DNA of 64,000 nucleotides from Thalassoglobus neptunius. GTDB lineage: Bacteria > Planctomycetota > Planctomycetia > Planctomycetales > Planctomycetaceae. The stretch spans positions 1,752,341 to 1,816,340 of the forward strand of contig NZ_SIHI01000001.1 in the NCBI RefSeq assembly GCF_007859735.1. Direction: 5' to 3'. This document shows positions 19,772 to 27,964 of this stretch, piece after piece. The notes beneath the pieces were generated by a model, which was not told where the DNA came from, did not search any database, and worked only from the letters and a program-made list of their open reading frames with translations. Numbering within the stretch: the stretch's first letter is position 1; each line of letters starts with the position of its first letter. A program made the position numbers and the translations under genes.

Positions 19772-20063
19772 CGGACGGTGATTCCATAAAGAGATCGGTT
19801 GGACGCGTGCATTCTCCCTTGTTTCGTACGAAGGAATCAATGCATCGAAGCGACAACATTGTGGTCAACAGTCTGCTCAACACTGTGTACAACTGCCCCA
19901 GGAAATATCAGAGTTTACACATGGGACTCTGTTGCTCCGTTGTGCTGATCGCTAGATTGACGATCCAGACTGTTTTCGAATGCGAGCGCGTGCAGCAATC
20001 AATCGACTGAATGAATGCGGGCGAGCGCGGAGACCATAAACGTGGTCGACACAACCTCGAAAG

Positions 20064-21752
20064 ATGGAAGTTGAGGGCATCGTGAGTGAACTGTTTTTGG
20101 CAATTCTTGCTTTGATGCCGATCGTGGTCGTCGGAATTTTTCTCGTTGCACTGCGGTGGCCAGCAAGTCGCGCGATGCCTCTCTCATTCTTGACGGCCGT
20201 GCTGTTGGCGTTGATCGTCTGGCGCGTTCCGGTCGTTCAAGTCGCAGCTGCTTCGTTGAGCGGACTCGCGATTGCCCTTCGCTTGCTCTACATCATTTTC
20301 GGGGCGATTTTGCTTCTCAATGTGCTTCGTGAAAGCGGGGCCCTGAGCAGAATTCGTCAGTCATTCGTTGATATTACCCCGGATCGACGCATTCAGGCTG
20401 TGATCATTGGCTGGCTCTTTGGTTCGTTTATCGAAGGGGCGGCCGGGTTCGGAACCCCTGCTGCGGTTGGTGTTCCGTTGATGGTGGGGCTGGGGTTTCC
20501 TCCACTCGCTGCAGTGATGGTTGGAATGACGATTCAAAGTACGCCTGTTTCCTTCGGAGCTGTCGGGACACCGATCGAAGTTGGAGTGGCAAACAGCTTG
20601 GTGGGAAGTCTTGACGTGATGAGGTACTTTGTAAGTATCGGAGTCGATTCGACGGATGCGGGATTGCACCTCATCGGGTTTCGAGTTGCCTTGCTGCACG
20701 CGGCCGTGGGGTTCGCAATTCCAATGTTCGTTGTCTGCATGCTGACGAAATACTTTGGCGAACGAAAAGACTGGCGGGAAGGTCTGGAAGTTTGGCCTTT
20801 CGCATTGTTTGCAGCGTTCGCGATGATCATTCCCTATGTTGCGGTGGCGTGGCTGCTTGGACCGGAATTTCCGTCACTTCTCGGGGGGCTGATCGGATTG
20901 TCAGTCGTTGTCTTTGCCAGTCGGCGCCGCTTCCTGATGCCACGTTCCGGGATGGAGTGGGACTTTCAGGAAGAGAAACTGTGGCCTGCGTCATGGAGTG
21001 GAAGCATGACTCTCGGCATCGAAAACGATTCCCCTCGGTCACTCGCTCGCTCCTGGCTTCCCTACTTGCTGGTGGCGGCGATTCTGGTGATGACCCGATT
21101 GCCCCAGCTTCCGTATCAAGCGTGGCTGAACTCAGTCGTGATTCGAGTTCCGGAATTGTTTGGAACGAACATTTCCATCGAAGAGAAGCCGTTATACGTA
21201 CCGGGTTCGGTCTTTGTGTTGGTCTCGATAATGTCGATCTTCATTTTTCGGATGAAGACGCCAGCCGTTCTGCAAGCGTTTGGCGACTCGACGAAGACCA
21301 TTCGCAAAGCATCGATTGCATTGCTCTTTGCTGTTCCGATGGTTCAGGTTTTTCTAAAAAGCGACGGAGGAAGTGCTGGCTACGATGCCATGCCATATGC
21401 TCTGGCGACAGCAATCTCAGACTCTGTCGGACGGATGTGGCCTGTCTTTGCGCCCTGGATTGGCGGAATGGGAGCGGCTGTCGCGGGGAGTAATACGAAT
21501 AGCAATATGATGTTTTCCCTGTTTCAGTTTAATGTCGGTCAAAAAATCGGCGTCGATCCTCTCTGGATGGTGGCTTTGCAGGCAGTCGGTGGAGCTGCCG
21601 GAAACATGATTTGCGTTCACAACGTTGTGGCTGCTTCGGCAGTTGTGGGATTGATCGGGCGTGAAGGGGAAACGATCCGCCGGACGCTGATTCCGTTCTG
21701 TTATTACGTCATCATGGCAGGTGTCCTCGGATTGGTCATTGTGAATATGTGA
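20064..21752 (+). CDS. lldP: L-lactate permease family transporter
   Basis: The 562-residue protein has about 13-14 hydrophobic helices and matches the LldP/LctP lactate permease family. Recognisable parts are [18 protein letters not shown] near residue 125, a following [15 protein letters not shown] segment, and a late region with [14 protein letters not shown] and [14 protein letters not shown]. Members import lactate or glycolate with protons. ATG 20064 is the first start; a GTG at 20082 with GAGGG 5 nt upstream would begin exactly at the first membrane helix and may be the true start. No lactate dehydrogenase is adjacent. The 290-nt gap to the divergent hydrolase must hold both promoters, but I see no strong consensus elements there. 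Confidence 0.88.
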   Translation: MEVEGIVSELFLAILALMPIVVVGIFLVALRWPASRAMPLSFLTAVLLALIVWRVPVVQVAAASLSGLAIALRLLYIIFGAILLLNVLRESGALSRIRQSFVDITPDRRIQAVIIGWLFGSFIEGAAGFGTPAAVGVPLMVGLGFPPLAAVMVGMTIQSTPVSFGAVGTPIEVGVANSLVGSLDVMRYFVSIGVDSTDAGLHLIGFRVALLHAAVGFAIPMFVVCMLTKYFGERKDWREGLEVWPFALFAAFAMIIPYVAVAWLLGPEFPSLLGGLIGLSVVVFASRRRFLMPRSGMEWDFQEEKLWPASWSGSMTLGIENDSPRSLARSWLPYLLVAAILVMTRLPQLPYQAWLNSVVIRVPELFGTNISIEEKPLYVPGSVFVLVSIMSIFIFRMKTPAVLQAFGDSTKTIRKASIALLFAVPMVQVFLKSDGGSAGYDAMPYALATAISDSVGRMWPVFAPWIGGMGAAVAGSNTNSNMMFSLFQFNVGQKIGVDPLWMVALQAVGGAAGNMICVHNVVAASAVVGLIGREGETIRRTLIPFCYYVIMAGVLGLVIVNM

Positions 21753-21882
21753 TCGAATCGGCCCTCTACTGTTGTCAGGGCGCCGAAAAATGTCTCAACT
21801 ATTCTCAGCGGGAGAACGCTGCCCACTTTCCGATTTCGTGTGAGATGGAGCAGGACTTTCTCTTCAAGGATGGTTGAGGTTG

Positions 21883-23079
21883 ATGACACTCAAGCAAGCG
21901 TTTTCCAACATCGTTCGACTCGTTCCCCACTGGTACGAGTCTGATCATGCCCCGTGTCGATATGAGACTCAGGTCGGTGATGATGTCTTCGGGTTTTCGA
22001 CACATCGTCCGTTGACTTCAAGAACAGAACGTCTGTGGGAATACATTCAAGACAAGCTTCCGGAGTTTTTCTCGCTCGTCAGTCTCCACTCGGCAAGTAT
22101 CGGAGACTGCATTCAGGAAGCCCTCGTTGAGAAGTGGCTGACCGACCACTCTGCTGAAGTTGATTGGAAGAGAGTGCTGAAGTATGTGCACTATCTGAGA
22201 TATCGGACGTGCGAAAACGCTCCGGTGACCATGAACCTTGTTTTCTCTGAAGGTGTGGGGATTGGTGATCTGGATGAAGATGCTTTCAACAAAAAGATCG
22301 ATCGCATCGCAACCTCTTCTTACACTTTTGTGCGCTCAGACTTTCAGGTGCGGAGCATTTCCTACGAAGAGATTTCGTGGTCGCAGATCGTTAACACAAG
22401 TGCCGATTCGACGTACCCCCAGTTTCTGCATCCGTTCTTTTGTCTTCTGAATGATGATCCCAACGCCCGGTTCTCGTTGCACATCACGGAGAACCGGGAC
22501 GTCTTGATTATGGATCGAACGGGCGTGATTGCGGCCAGTCGAAAGGGGATGTGGCGGATTTACGACTGTGTTCCGTTTCAGGAAGCGATCGGAGACGCTG
22601 TCGGTCACGAGTCTGTTGCGTGCACATTTCTCAGCATGCTTTTCGATTTGAGTTTTCGCAGGCATGGAGGGTTGCTTGTCTACGATCCGGAATCAGTGGT
22701 GCTGAATCATGTCATCAATCGTGAAAGCCTTCTGTCAGAGATGCGGAACACGAAGCTTCAGATGATTGAAAGTGTCGTTAGTGGAGTGAACTTCGGAGAG
22801 AATGGAAATCCGTTCGGGCAGAAACGTCGGATTCTGATTGAGCTTTCCAGCATTGATGGAGCCATCATTTTCAATAACGATGGCATTCTCGCGATCGGGG
22901 CTCTCGTTGAACAACATCCCGAAGTCGGGAGCCATGTCGGGGCGCGAACAACAGCAGCAGTTTCTTCTCTCAAGTGGGGAGGCATTCCCGCCAAGATCAG
23001 CTCAGATGGGGATGTCTCGATCTACTTTCGAAGTATCGGCCAAGGTGGTCAAGCAGACGCTGTCATCCGGTTCTCATGA
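21883..23079 (+). CDS. DisA_N/DAC-like predicted nucleotide cyclase with an N-terminal DACNV-type sensor region
   Basis: The 398-residue soluble protein ends in a domain that resembles the diadenylate cyclase (DAC, DisA_N) fold. The DGA motif is present (D325-G326-A327 in LSSIDGAIIFNNDGILAIGA), followed by GSHVGARTTAAVSSLKW and a closing strand with SSDGDVSIYF. In DisA and CdaA the second motif is R-H-R; here it reads R356-T357-T358, so the His and second Arg are lost. Residues 1-290 match no enzyme I know and fit the position of the DACNV-type sensor domains reported in front of divergent DAC domains. The product could be c-di-AMP, another nucleotide, or nothing. ATG 21883 follows GAGG; a TTG at 21874 is an alternative. 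It stands alone, 130 nt after the lactate permease. Confidence 0.68.
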   Translation: MTLKQAFSNIVRLVPHWYESDHAPCRYETQVGDDVFGFSTHRPLTSRTERLWEYIQDKLPEFFSLVSLHSASIGDCIQEALVEKWLTDHSAEVDWKRVLKYVHYLRYRTCENAPVTMNLVFSEGVGIGDLDEDAFNKKIDRIATSSYTFVRSDFQVRSISYEEISWSQIVNTSADSTYPQFLHPFFCLLNDDPNARFSLHITENRDVLIMDRTGVIAASRKGMWRIYDCVPFQEAIGDAVGHESVACTFLSMLFDLSFRRHGGLLVYDPESVVLNHVINRESLLSEMRNTKLQMIESVVSGVNFGENGNPFGQKRRILIELSSIDGAIIFNNDGILAIGALVEQHPEVGSHVGARTTAAVSSLKWGGIPAKISSDGDVSIYFRSIGQGGQADAVIRFS

Positions 23080-23287
23080 TGGGCACACGTTCGGCGGGAA
23101 ACTTTTTCACGACGAAGTCGTGCGAGGCGAAGTCCTTGAGGCACGAGATCGCTCTCAGGTGACTCAACTCGATTGCACACTTGTCACGTCGATGTTTAGA
23201 GTCTCGCAAGCGGAATAGAACACAACGACCCCGTCGAGACTCCATCCGGACTCTCAGATTTCCCTTGCGCCTCATGGAAATTGCGTT

Positions 23288-24724
23288 ATGAACCGTCTGC
23301 ACATCATTCTCTTCGGCTTCTTTCTCATCACATTTCAGGCTGTGAGAGTTCAAGGTGCAGATCAACCGCCGAACATTCTGCTCATCTTGATCGACGATAT
23401 GGGATGGGCCGATCTTCAATGCTACGGAAGTCAATTCCACGAAACGCCGAGCATCGATCAACTCGCGAGTGAGGGTGTTCGCTTCACCGATTTCTACGCA
23501 GCGGGAGCTGTCTGTTCTCCGACGCGGGCAGCCATTCAGAGTGGACAGTATCAGGCTCGGTTGGGAATTACCGATTTCATCCCCGGGCATCGACGACCGT
23601 TTGCTCCGCTTCTCGTTCCGGAAGTGGCGAATCATCTTCCACTGGAAATTGTGACCCCGGCAGAAGCTCTCCAACAGGCGGGATACGCGACCGGCTACTT
23701 CGGAAAGTGGCATCTTGGAAATCAGCAGCAGGAACCGGACCGTCAGGGATATGACGTTTCACTGGTGACCGGCGGACGTCACTTCGCTCCGAGATTCCGA
23801 ACAAATCCGCCCGTCGATGTGCCAGACGAAACCTACCTCGCCGATTTTCTGACGGACCAGACGATTGACTTTATTCGAGATCACAAGGACGGACCTTTCT
23901 TTGCTATGCTTTCGCACTACGCAGTTCATATTCCGCTTGAGGCGAAGAAGGAGAAGATCGCCAAGTACGAGAAGAAGCCCAAACCAGAAGGTGGCGTGAA
24001 CAATCCGATTTACGCTGCCATGGTCGAACATGTCGACGACAGTGTTGCTCAGCTCATGCAGGCGCTCGATGAGTTGGAACTCACGGAGAACACTGTTGTC
24101 ATCTTCACCTCAGACAACGGCGGTCTCTATCAGTCCGCCAGTCTCGGAGGACCGATCGTCTGCTCGAATGCTCCTTTGCGAGACGAAAAAGGGACGTTGT
24201 ACGAAGGGGGAATTCGTGTTCCGTTGATTGTTCGTTGGCCCGGAGTCGCTCCGGCGGGAACCGTTTGTTCCGAACCGACGATCAGCACGGACTTCTGGCC
24301 GACGCTCGCCGAAATTGCTGACGTGAAAGAGTTCGAACATCAACCGCTTGACGGTGTCAGCCTCGTGCCTGTGCTCGAGAATCCAAACGCGACTCTGAAT
24401 CGCGACGCAATCTACTTTCACTTTCCGCACTATCACCACAGCCGACCGGCAGGTTCCATTCGAATGGGGGACTGGAAGCTGATTGAGTTCTTCGAGAGAG
24501 GTGATCTCGAACTCTATAATTTGAGCGATGATCTTTCCGAAACAAATAATCTTCTGGCTGATCCTAATCTGTCTGCGGAACGATCAATGAGCCTCAACGA
24601 GCGTGCCCGGCACATGCAGGAGAAACTTCGTCAGTGGCGCGAGTCAATCGATGCTCAAATGCCGCAGCCAAACCCGCAGCACGATCCGAGTCGCGAGATG
24701 GAAATTCGCAAGCGAAAGCGGTGA
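23288..24724 (+). CDS. secreted type I sulfatase (arylsulfatase family)
   Basis: The 478-residue enzyme has an N-terminal signal peptide (about 1-23) and the alkaline-phosphatase-like sulfatase fold. Metal-binding D36/D37 lie in ILIDDMGWAD. C76 in the C-S-P-T-R motif is the residue that sulfatase-maturing enzymes convert to formylglycine, the catalytic nucleophile. Later motifs include GKWHLG (about 139-144), HFPHYHH and VIFTSDNGGL. It would cleave sulfate esters, probably from algal polysaccharides, outside the cytoplasm; substrate preference cannot be read. No maturase gene is in the window. It starts about 200 nt after the DAC-like gene and converges on the dehydratase gene. Confidence 0.92.
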   Translation: MNRLHIILFGFFLITFQAVRVQGADQPPNILLILIDDMGWADLQCYGSQFHETPSIDQLASEGVRFTDFYAAGAVCSPTRAAIQSGQYQARLGITDFIPGHRRPFAPLLVPEVANHLPLEIVTPAEALQQAGYATGYFGKWHLGNQQQEPDRQGYDVSLVTGGRHFAPRFRTNPPVDVPDETYLADFLTDQTIDFIRDHKDGPFFAMLSHYAVHIPLEAKKEKIAKYEKKPKPEGGVNNPIYAAMVEHVDDSVAQLMQALDELELTENTVVIFTSDNGGLYQSASLGGPIVCSNAPLRDEKGTLYEGGIRVPLIVRWPGVAPAGTVCSEPTISTDFWPTLAEIADVKEFEHQPLDGVSLVPVLENPNATLNRDAIYFHFPHYHHSRPAGSIRMGDWKLIEFFERGDLELYNLSDDLSETNNLLADPNLSAERSMSLNERARHMQEKLRQWRESIDAQMPQPNPQHDPSREMEIRKRKR

Positions 24725-24847
24725 GTGAAACTCTTGCCGTGAGGGAGCGTCTTCGTTTCTGTTTATCAGCAATTGGCTCGAGCGATTGGAGAGTTCACTT
24801 CATGAACCGAGCAACGGCGCTGGCCGAGAAACCAAGCGAATAGCGTT

Positions 24848-25858
24848 TCAGGAAGCTTGGCTGATCCAGTCGCGAAACAAGTCTTCGTCGACGTTTCGGC
24901 CACTGATGATCACGACGATATCCCCTTCCTCGTCGGGGAAGGACTCCTGTTGATTCAGAAGTGCAGCGACAGCAATCGCTCCCGAAGGTTCCGTTCGCAA
25001 TCCATGGTTGTCGTACAGCCACTTCATGGCAGCGATCGTTTGTGAATCGGGAATCGTTGCGACATTCTCGACATTGCGCTGGAGCAATTGCCAGTTCTGA
25101 TCCCCAACTTCATAGCTCAGCAACCCGTCACAAATGCTCTGAGGGTGTTCAATCGAGACAACTTTCCCGGAAGCCAGAGACTGCGAAAAGTCATTCGCCA
25201 GTTCCGGTTCAACGCCTGTGATCTTACATTCCGGAGAGTGATGTCGAATCGCCAACGCGAGGCCCGCCAGGAGACCGCCGCCGCTGATCGGGCAGTAAAG
25301 CCGGGTCGGTTTTCGTTCCTGCCGCTTGAGATCGTTCACGATCTCGAGACCAGCTACTCCGTTTCCTGCGATGACATAGCGGTCGTTGTAAGGGGACGCA
25401 AAGATCCCTTTCTCGTCCCTCGCAAGATCTCGTGACAGACGTTCGCGATCGCCGGTGATATGATCTTGAGACTTGTCGTATGTGACAATCTCCGCACCTT
25501 GATTTGCTGTTCTTTCGAACTTCACGCGCGGTGCATCATCGGGCATGATGACGAACAGCTTCTTTTGGAAGAGGCGGGCGGCGAAGGCAATTCCCGACGC
25601 AAAGTTTCCTGACGAACTGGCAATGATCGGTCGATTAGCGAGGGACTCAGCATTCCGAGCGACCCAGTTCAGTGCTCCCATCACTTTAAAAGATCCGACA
25701 GGCGACCATCCGAAGTCTTTAATCCAGACTCGTTGGGAGGGGGGAAGGCCAAGCGTTTGTTCGAGAGCTGTGGAACGGATCAGGGGAGTGGGTGTCAGAA
25801 ATTCCTTGAGAACTCCCTCAGCGTGAGTGACATCTCCAATCGAAGCGAGGGTCGACAT
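24848..25858 (-). CDS. PLP-dependent threonine/serine dehydratase-like enzyme
   Basis: The 336-residue cytoplasmic enzyme belongs to the fold-type II PLP family. K58 in SPVGSFKVMGA is the Schiff-base lysine, SSSGNFASG (81-89) binds the cofactor phosphate or substrate carboxylate, and PISGGGLLAGLAL is the glycine-rich loop. Its length matches catabolic threonine dehydratases and serine racemases without the regulatory ACT domain of biosynthetic IlvA. The likely reaction is deamination of threonine or serine to a 2-oxo acid and ammonia; related activities such as hydroxyaspartate ammonia-lyase are possible. It lies 80 nt downstream of a membrane-protein gene on the same strand, so the two may be co-transcribed. 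Confidence 0.87.
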   Translation of the reverse strand: MSTLASIGDVTHAEGVLKEFLTPTPLIRSTALEQTLGLPPSQRVWIKDFGWSPVGSFKVMGALNWVARNAESLANRPIIASSSGNFASGIAFAARLFQKKLFVIMPDDAPRVKFERTANQGAEIVTYDKSQDHITGDRERLSRDLARDEKGIFASPYNDRYVIAGNGVAGLEIVNDLKRQERKPTRLYCPISGGGLLAGLALAIRHHSPECKITGVEPELANDFSQSLASGKVVSIEHPQSICDGLLSYEVGDQNWQLLQRNVENVATIPDSQTIAAMKWLYDNHGLRTEPSGAIAVAALLNQQESFPDEEGDIVVIISGRNVDEDLFRDWISQAS

Positions 25859-25938
25859 GGTGAACTTTCCTTAATCCACAGAATCTAAAACGACGCCACG
25901 AACGAATGCTACGGCGGTGTGTCTTCTCCGTCGAACTT

Positions 25939-26787
25939 TTAGCTGACGAATTCTGCGTACAGCACAACTCCGAGAGCAATCAGGCTGTAATGGATGGCGA
26001 CGAGATAGCGAGTGATTGATCCGCCGATGCCTCCCATCGATTTGAAGAATCCCGACTGGCTCTCCCACATTCCGATCGGTGTGAGTGGAAGGATGTAGTA
26101 AGCCCACTGAGGAATGTTACTGAAGGAATTGGTTTGACCGATCATCATCATTGCAAACGCAAAGAAGATCATCGGAAACGCAAGCCCCTCCTGGTCCTTG
26201 GCTTTTGGATCAAAGAGTGCGGCGAGGAAGAGTCCGAAACAGGCACCGGTCGCAGCACCTGTGATCTGTCCAAAGCTAATGCTTCCCGAAAGAACCATGA
26301 TGACAGCCGCAATGGCCAGCATGCTGAAGTACGACCCGGTCAGCAACGGGCCGGACAATCGTGTCACGAGCGGGCGACTCGCCAAGCTGACAATGGTGAC
26401 GAGCGCGCTTCCGATTAAAGCTGTGTACTGCCACGGGAGCGGCAGGCCGGGATAGTTCGGCAGAAGGAACCAGCAACCAACGAGTGAGATCACGAAATAC
26501 GTCAGGATGCGATCAACGATTGTGGACCCCGTCGCCTCGGTCACAGATGAGGTGATCCCAACAAGAATCATCGCGATTGGAAGCCAGTGAAAGTGGTAAG
26601 CGGGTGGAAACTGGCCCAGATTCAAGAGCCAGTATCCCAGTTGAAATCCAAGGACGAATCCGAACATTGGAACGTAACGTCGTCCAGCATCTTCGGGCAG
26701 CATTCGCCTCAGCAGAACCAGTGACAGAAGTGCCGCCAGTGCAGGCAAAAGAAATCCGTAGCCAACGTCAGCAAGTGAAACCGGCAC
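25939..26787 (-). CDS. polytopic membrane protein of unknown function
   Basis: The 282-residue protein consists of about eight to nine hydrophobic helices with short loops. Glycines, alanines and phenylalanines dominate and no catalytic motif is evident. It begins almost directly with a membrane helix (VGYGFLLPALAALLSLVLLR). No family was recognised; similar orphan membrane proteins are common in planctomycetes. The gene precedes the dehydratase on the minus strand with an 80-nt gap and follows the YceI gene with about 200 nt, so an operon with the dehydratase is possible but unproven. Confidence 0.72.
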   Translation of the reverse strand: MPVSLADVGYGFLLPALAALLSLVLLRRMLPEDAGRRYVPMFGFVLGFQLGYWLLNLGQFPPAYHFHWLPIAMILVGITSSVTEATGSTIVDRILTYFVISLVGCWFLLPNYPGLPLPWQYTALIGSALVTIVSLASRPLVTRLSGPLLTGSYFSMLAIAAVIMVLSGSISFGQITGAATGACFGLFLAALFDPKAKDQEGLAFPMIFFAFAMMMIGQTNSFSNIPQWAYYILPLTPIGMWESQSGFFKSMGGIGGSITRYLVAIHYSLIALGVVLYAEFVS

Positions 26788-26993
26788 TGTCGCAGTCTTT
26801 CTGTTCGATCAAGTATGAGGAAGAAAAGCTTCTTAGTTGAAACGACAGCTGTCTTGAGCCGATCGGTTTCAACCGCTGTCAATTCAGAGTGAGTTCGTGC
26901 CCGTGATGCCGTGAGTCCTTGAACAAGTTTCGGGCCATGCCATCTTGAACAGGACTCCCGGCAAGTCGGGAACGCGATCGCGGCTGAGCGGAT

Positions 26994-27692
26994 CTATTTG
27001 GCATTCACTGTGATCGTGATCGGAACTTCCTTCTCGACTTTCGAGGGATCAAAATTGATTCCATATTCCGTTCGATCGATGGTGAACTCAGCATTGAAGG
27101 TCAGGCCATCTTCGGTTTTCACTGTCGCAGGAAATGTGACCGACTTCGTGGTTTCGAGAAGAGTCAGGTCGCCAGTGACCTGATGTTTGCCGTCGTCAGC
27201 AGTTTCGATCGTCGTTGAGACGAACTGGGCTTTGGGAAACTGATTGACATGGAAGAAATCCGCATTCTTCAAGTGGTTGTCGAGCTTGTCGTTTCCGGTG
27301 GTGAGCGAAGCAGTTTCGATGTCGACTTGAACCGATTCCAGTTGGCCATCTTTGACAACAGCATGACCGGTGAAGTCCTGAAACTTTCCATGCCGAGCTT
27401 CAGGATCAGGTTTTTCCTCCACAACATGGCTTCCGACAAACTCAATCGTTGTGTTCTCAGGAGTCAATTCAATGGCTCCAGCTGGAGTTCCCGTATCGAG
27501 ACTTGTTGAGTCGCCGAGGCTCACGTCTGTTCCAGGATCGGTCGAATCTTCGCCCGCTTCAGGGACTGGATTCACGGCAGGGTCATTGGTGGTTTGTTCG
27601 CCACAACCGGAGGCACCGATCAGAGCCAGTGACAGTGCCAGGCAAGCAGCGCTTCGGGTCAGTGAAGTAGCAATCGAAGAAAAGCGAATCAT
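26994..27692 (-). CDS. YceI-family lipoprotein
   Basis: The 232-residue protein has a signal peptide with a good lipobox, IGASGC, making C30 the likely lipidated cysteine. A Ser/Thr/Asp-rich spacer (about 32-75) follows. The YceI beta-barrel covers the C-terminal 160 residues, with TTIEFVGSHV at its start, NADFFHVNQFPKAQF in the middle and a final NAEFTIDRTEYGINFD strand. YceI proteins bind isoprenoid or amide lipids in the envelope, and some serve stress or quinone-linked functions. It is divergent from the DUF1592 gene across a 272-nt region that carries repeated TGTTGA motifs. Confidence 0.88.
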   Translation of the reverse strand: MIRFSSIATSLTRSAACLALSLALIGASGCGEQTTNDPAVNPVPEAGEDSTDPGTDVSLGDSTSLDTGTPAGAIELTPENTTIEFVGSHVVEEKPDPEARHGKFQDFTGHAVVKDGQLESVQVDIETASLTTGNDKLDNHLKNADFFHVNQFPKAQFVSTTIETADDGKHQVTGDLTLLETTKSVTFPATVKTEDGLTFNAEFTIDRTEYGINFDPSKVEKEVPITITVNAK

Positions 27693-27782
27693 TGGGCAAT
27701 CATCCTGAAAGATAGGGGGAGAGACGAGTCCGAATTGACAGCTGCGGGGTTGTACAAATGTGGGAGGACATTGTGCAGCTGT

Positions 27783-27898
27783 TCAACATCCGCATGTTGA
27801 GCATGCTAACAACGCAATCAGGAGTCAACCACTCGACAGAACTTCTGACAGACAACATCTGACGCAAACCTCCCTGTTGATATTGCGAGGCCTGTTGA
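27783..27898. promoter_or_regulatory. cluster of TGTTGA/TCAACA motifs between the YceI and DUF1592 genes
   Basis: An inverted repeat TCAACAT-ccgc-ATGTTGA spans 27783-27800. The half-site recurs as a direct repeat, CCTGTTGA, at 27873-27880 and 27891-27898, 18 nt apart. All copies lie in the divergent intergenic region, upstream of the DUF1592 promoter candidate, which fits an operator for a dimeric regulator. No regulator is identified. Confidence 0.4.
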
Positions 27899-27931
27899 GA
27901 AAAATTCATTCTGTCTTTGGGCAATGCACTT

Positions 27932-27959
27932 TTGATTTTTGTTAGAAACTTGATACAAT
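27932..27959 (+). promoter_or_regulatory. sigma70-type promoter candidate positioned for a leaderless transcript
   Basis: TTGATT at 27932-27937 and TACAAT at 27954-27959 are separated by 16 nt, a good match to the housekeeping consensus. The -10 element ends 5 nt before the ATG at 27965, so transcription would begin at or within one or two bases of the start codon. No Shine-Dalgarno sequence precedes that ATG. Confidence 0.5.
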
Positions 27960-27964
27960 ACTGA

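Noticed and set aside
23108-23122. CACGAC-GAA-GTCGTG hairpin after the DAC-like gene
   Set aside because: Its T-run lies on the wrong side for plus-strand termination, and no gene ends there on the minus strand.
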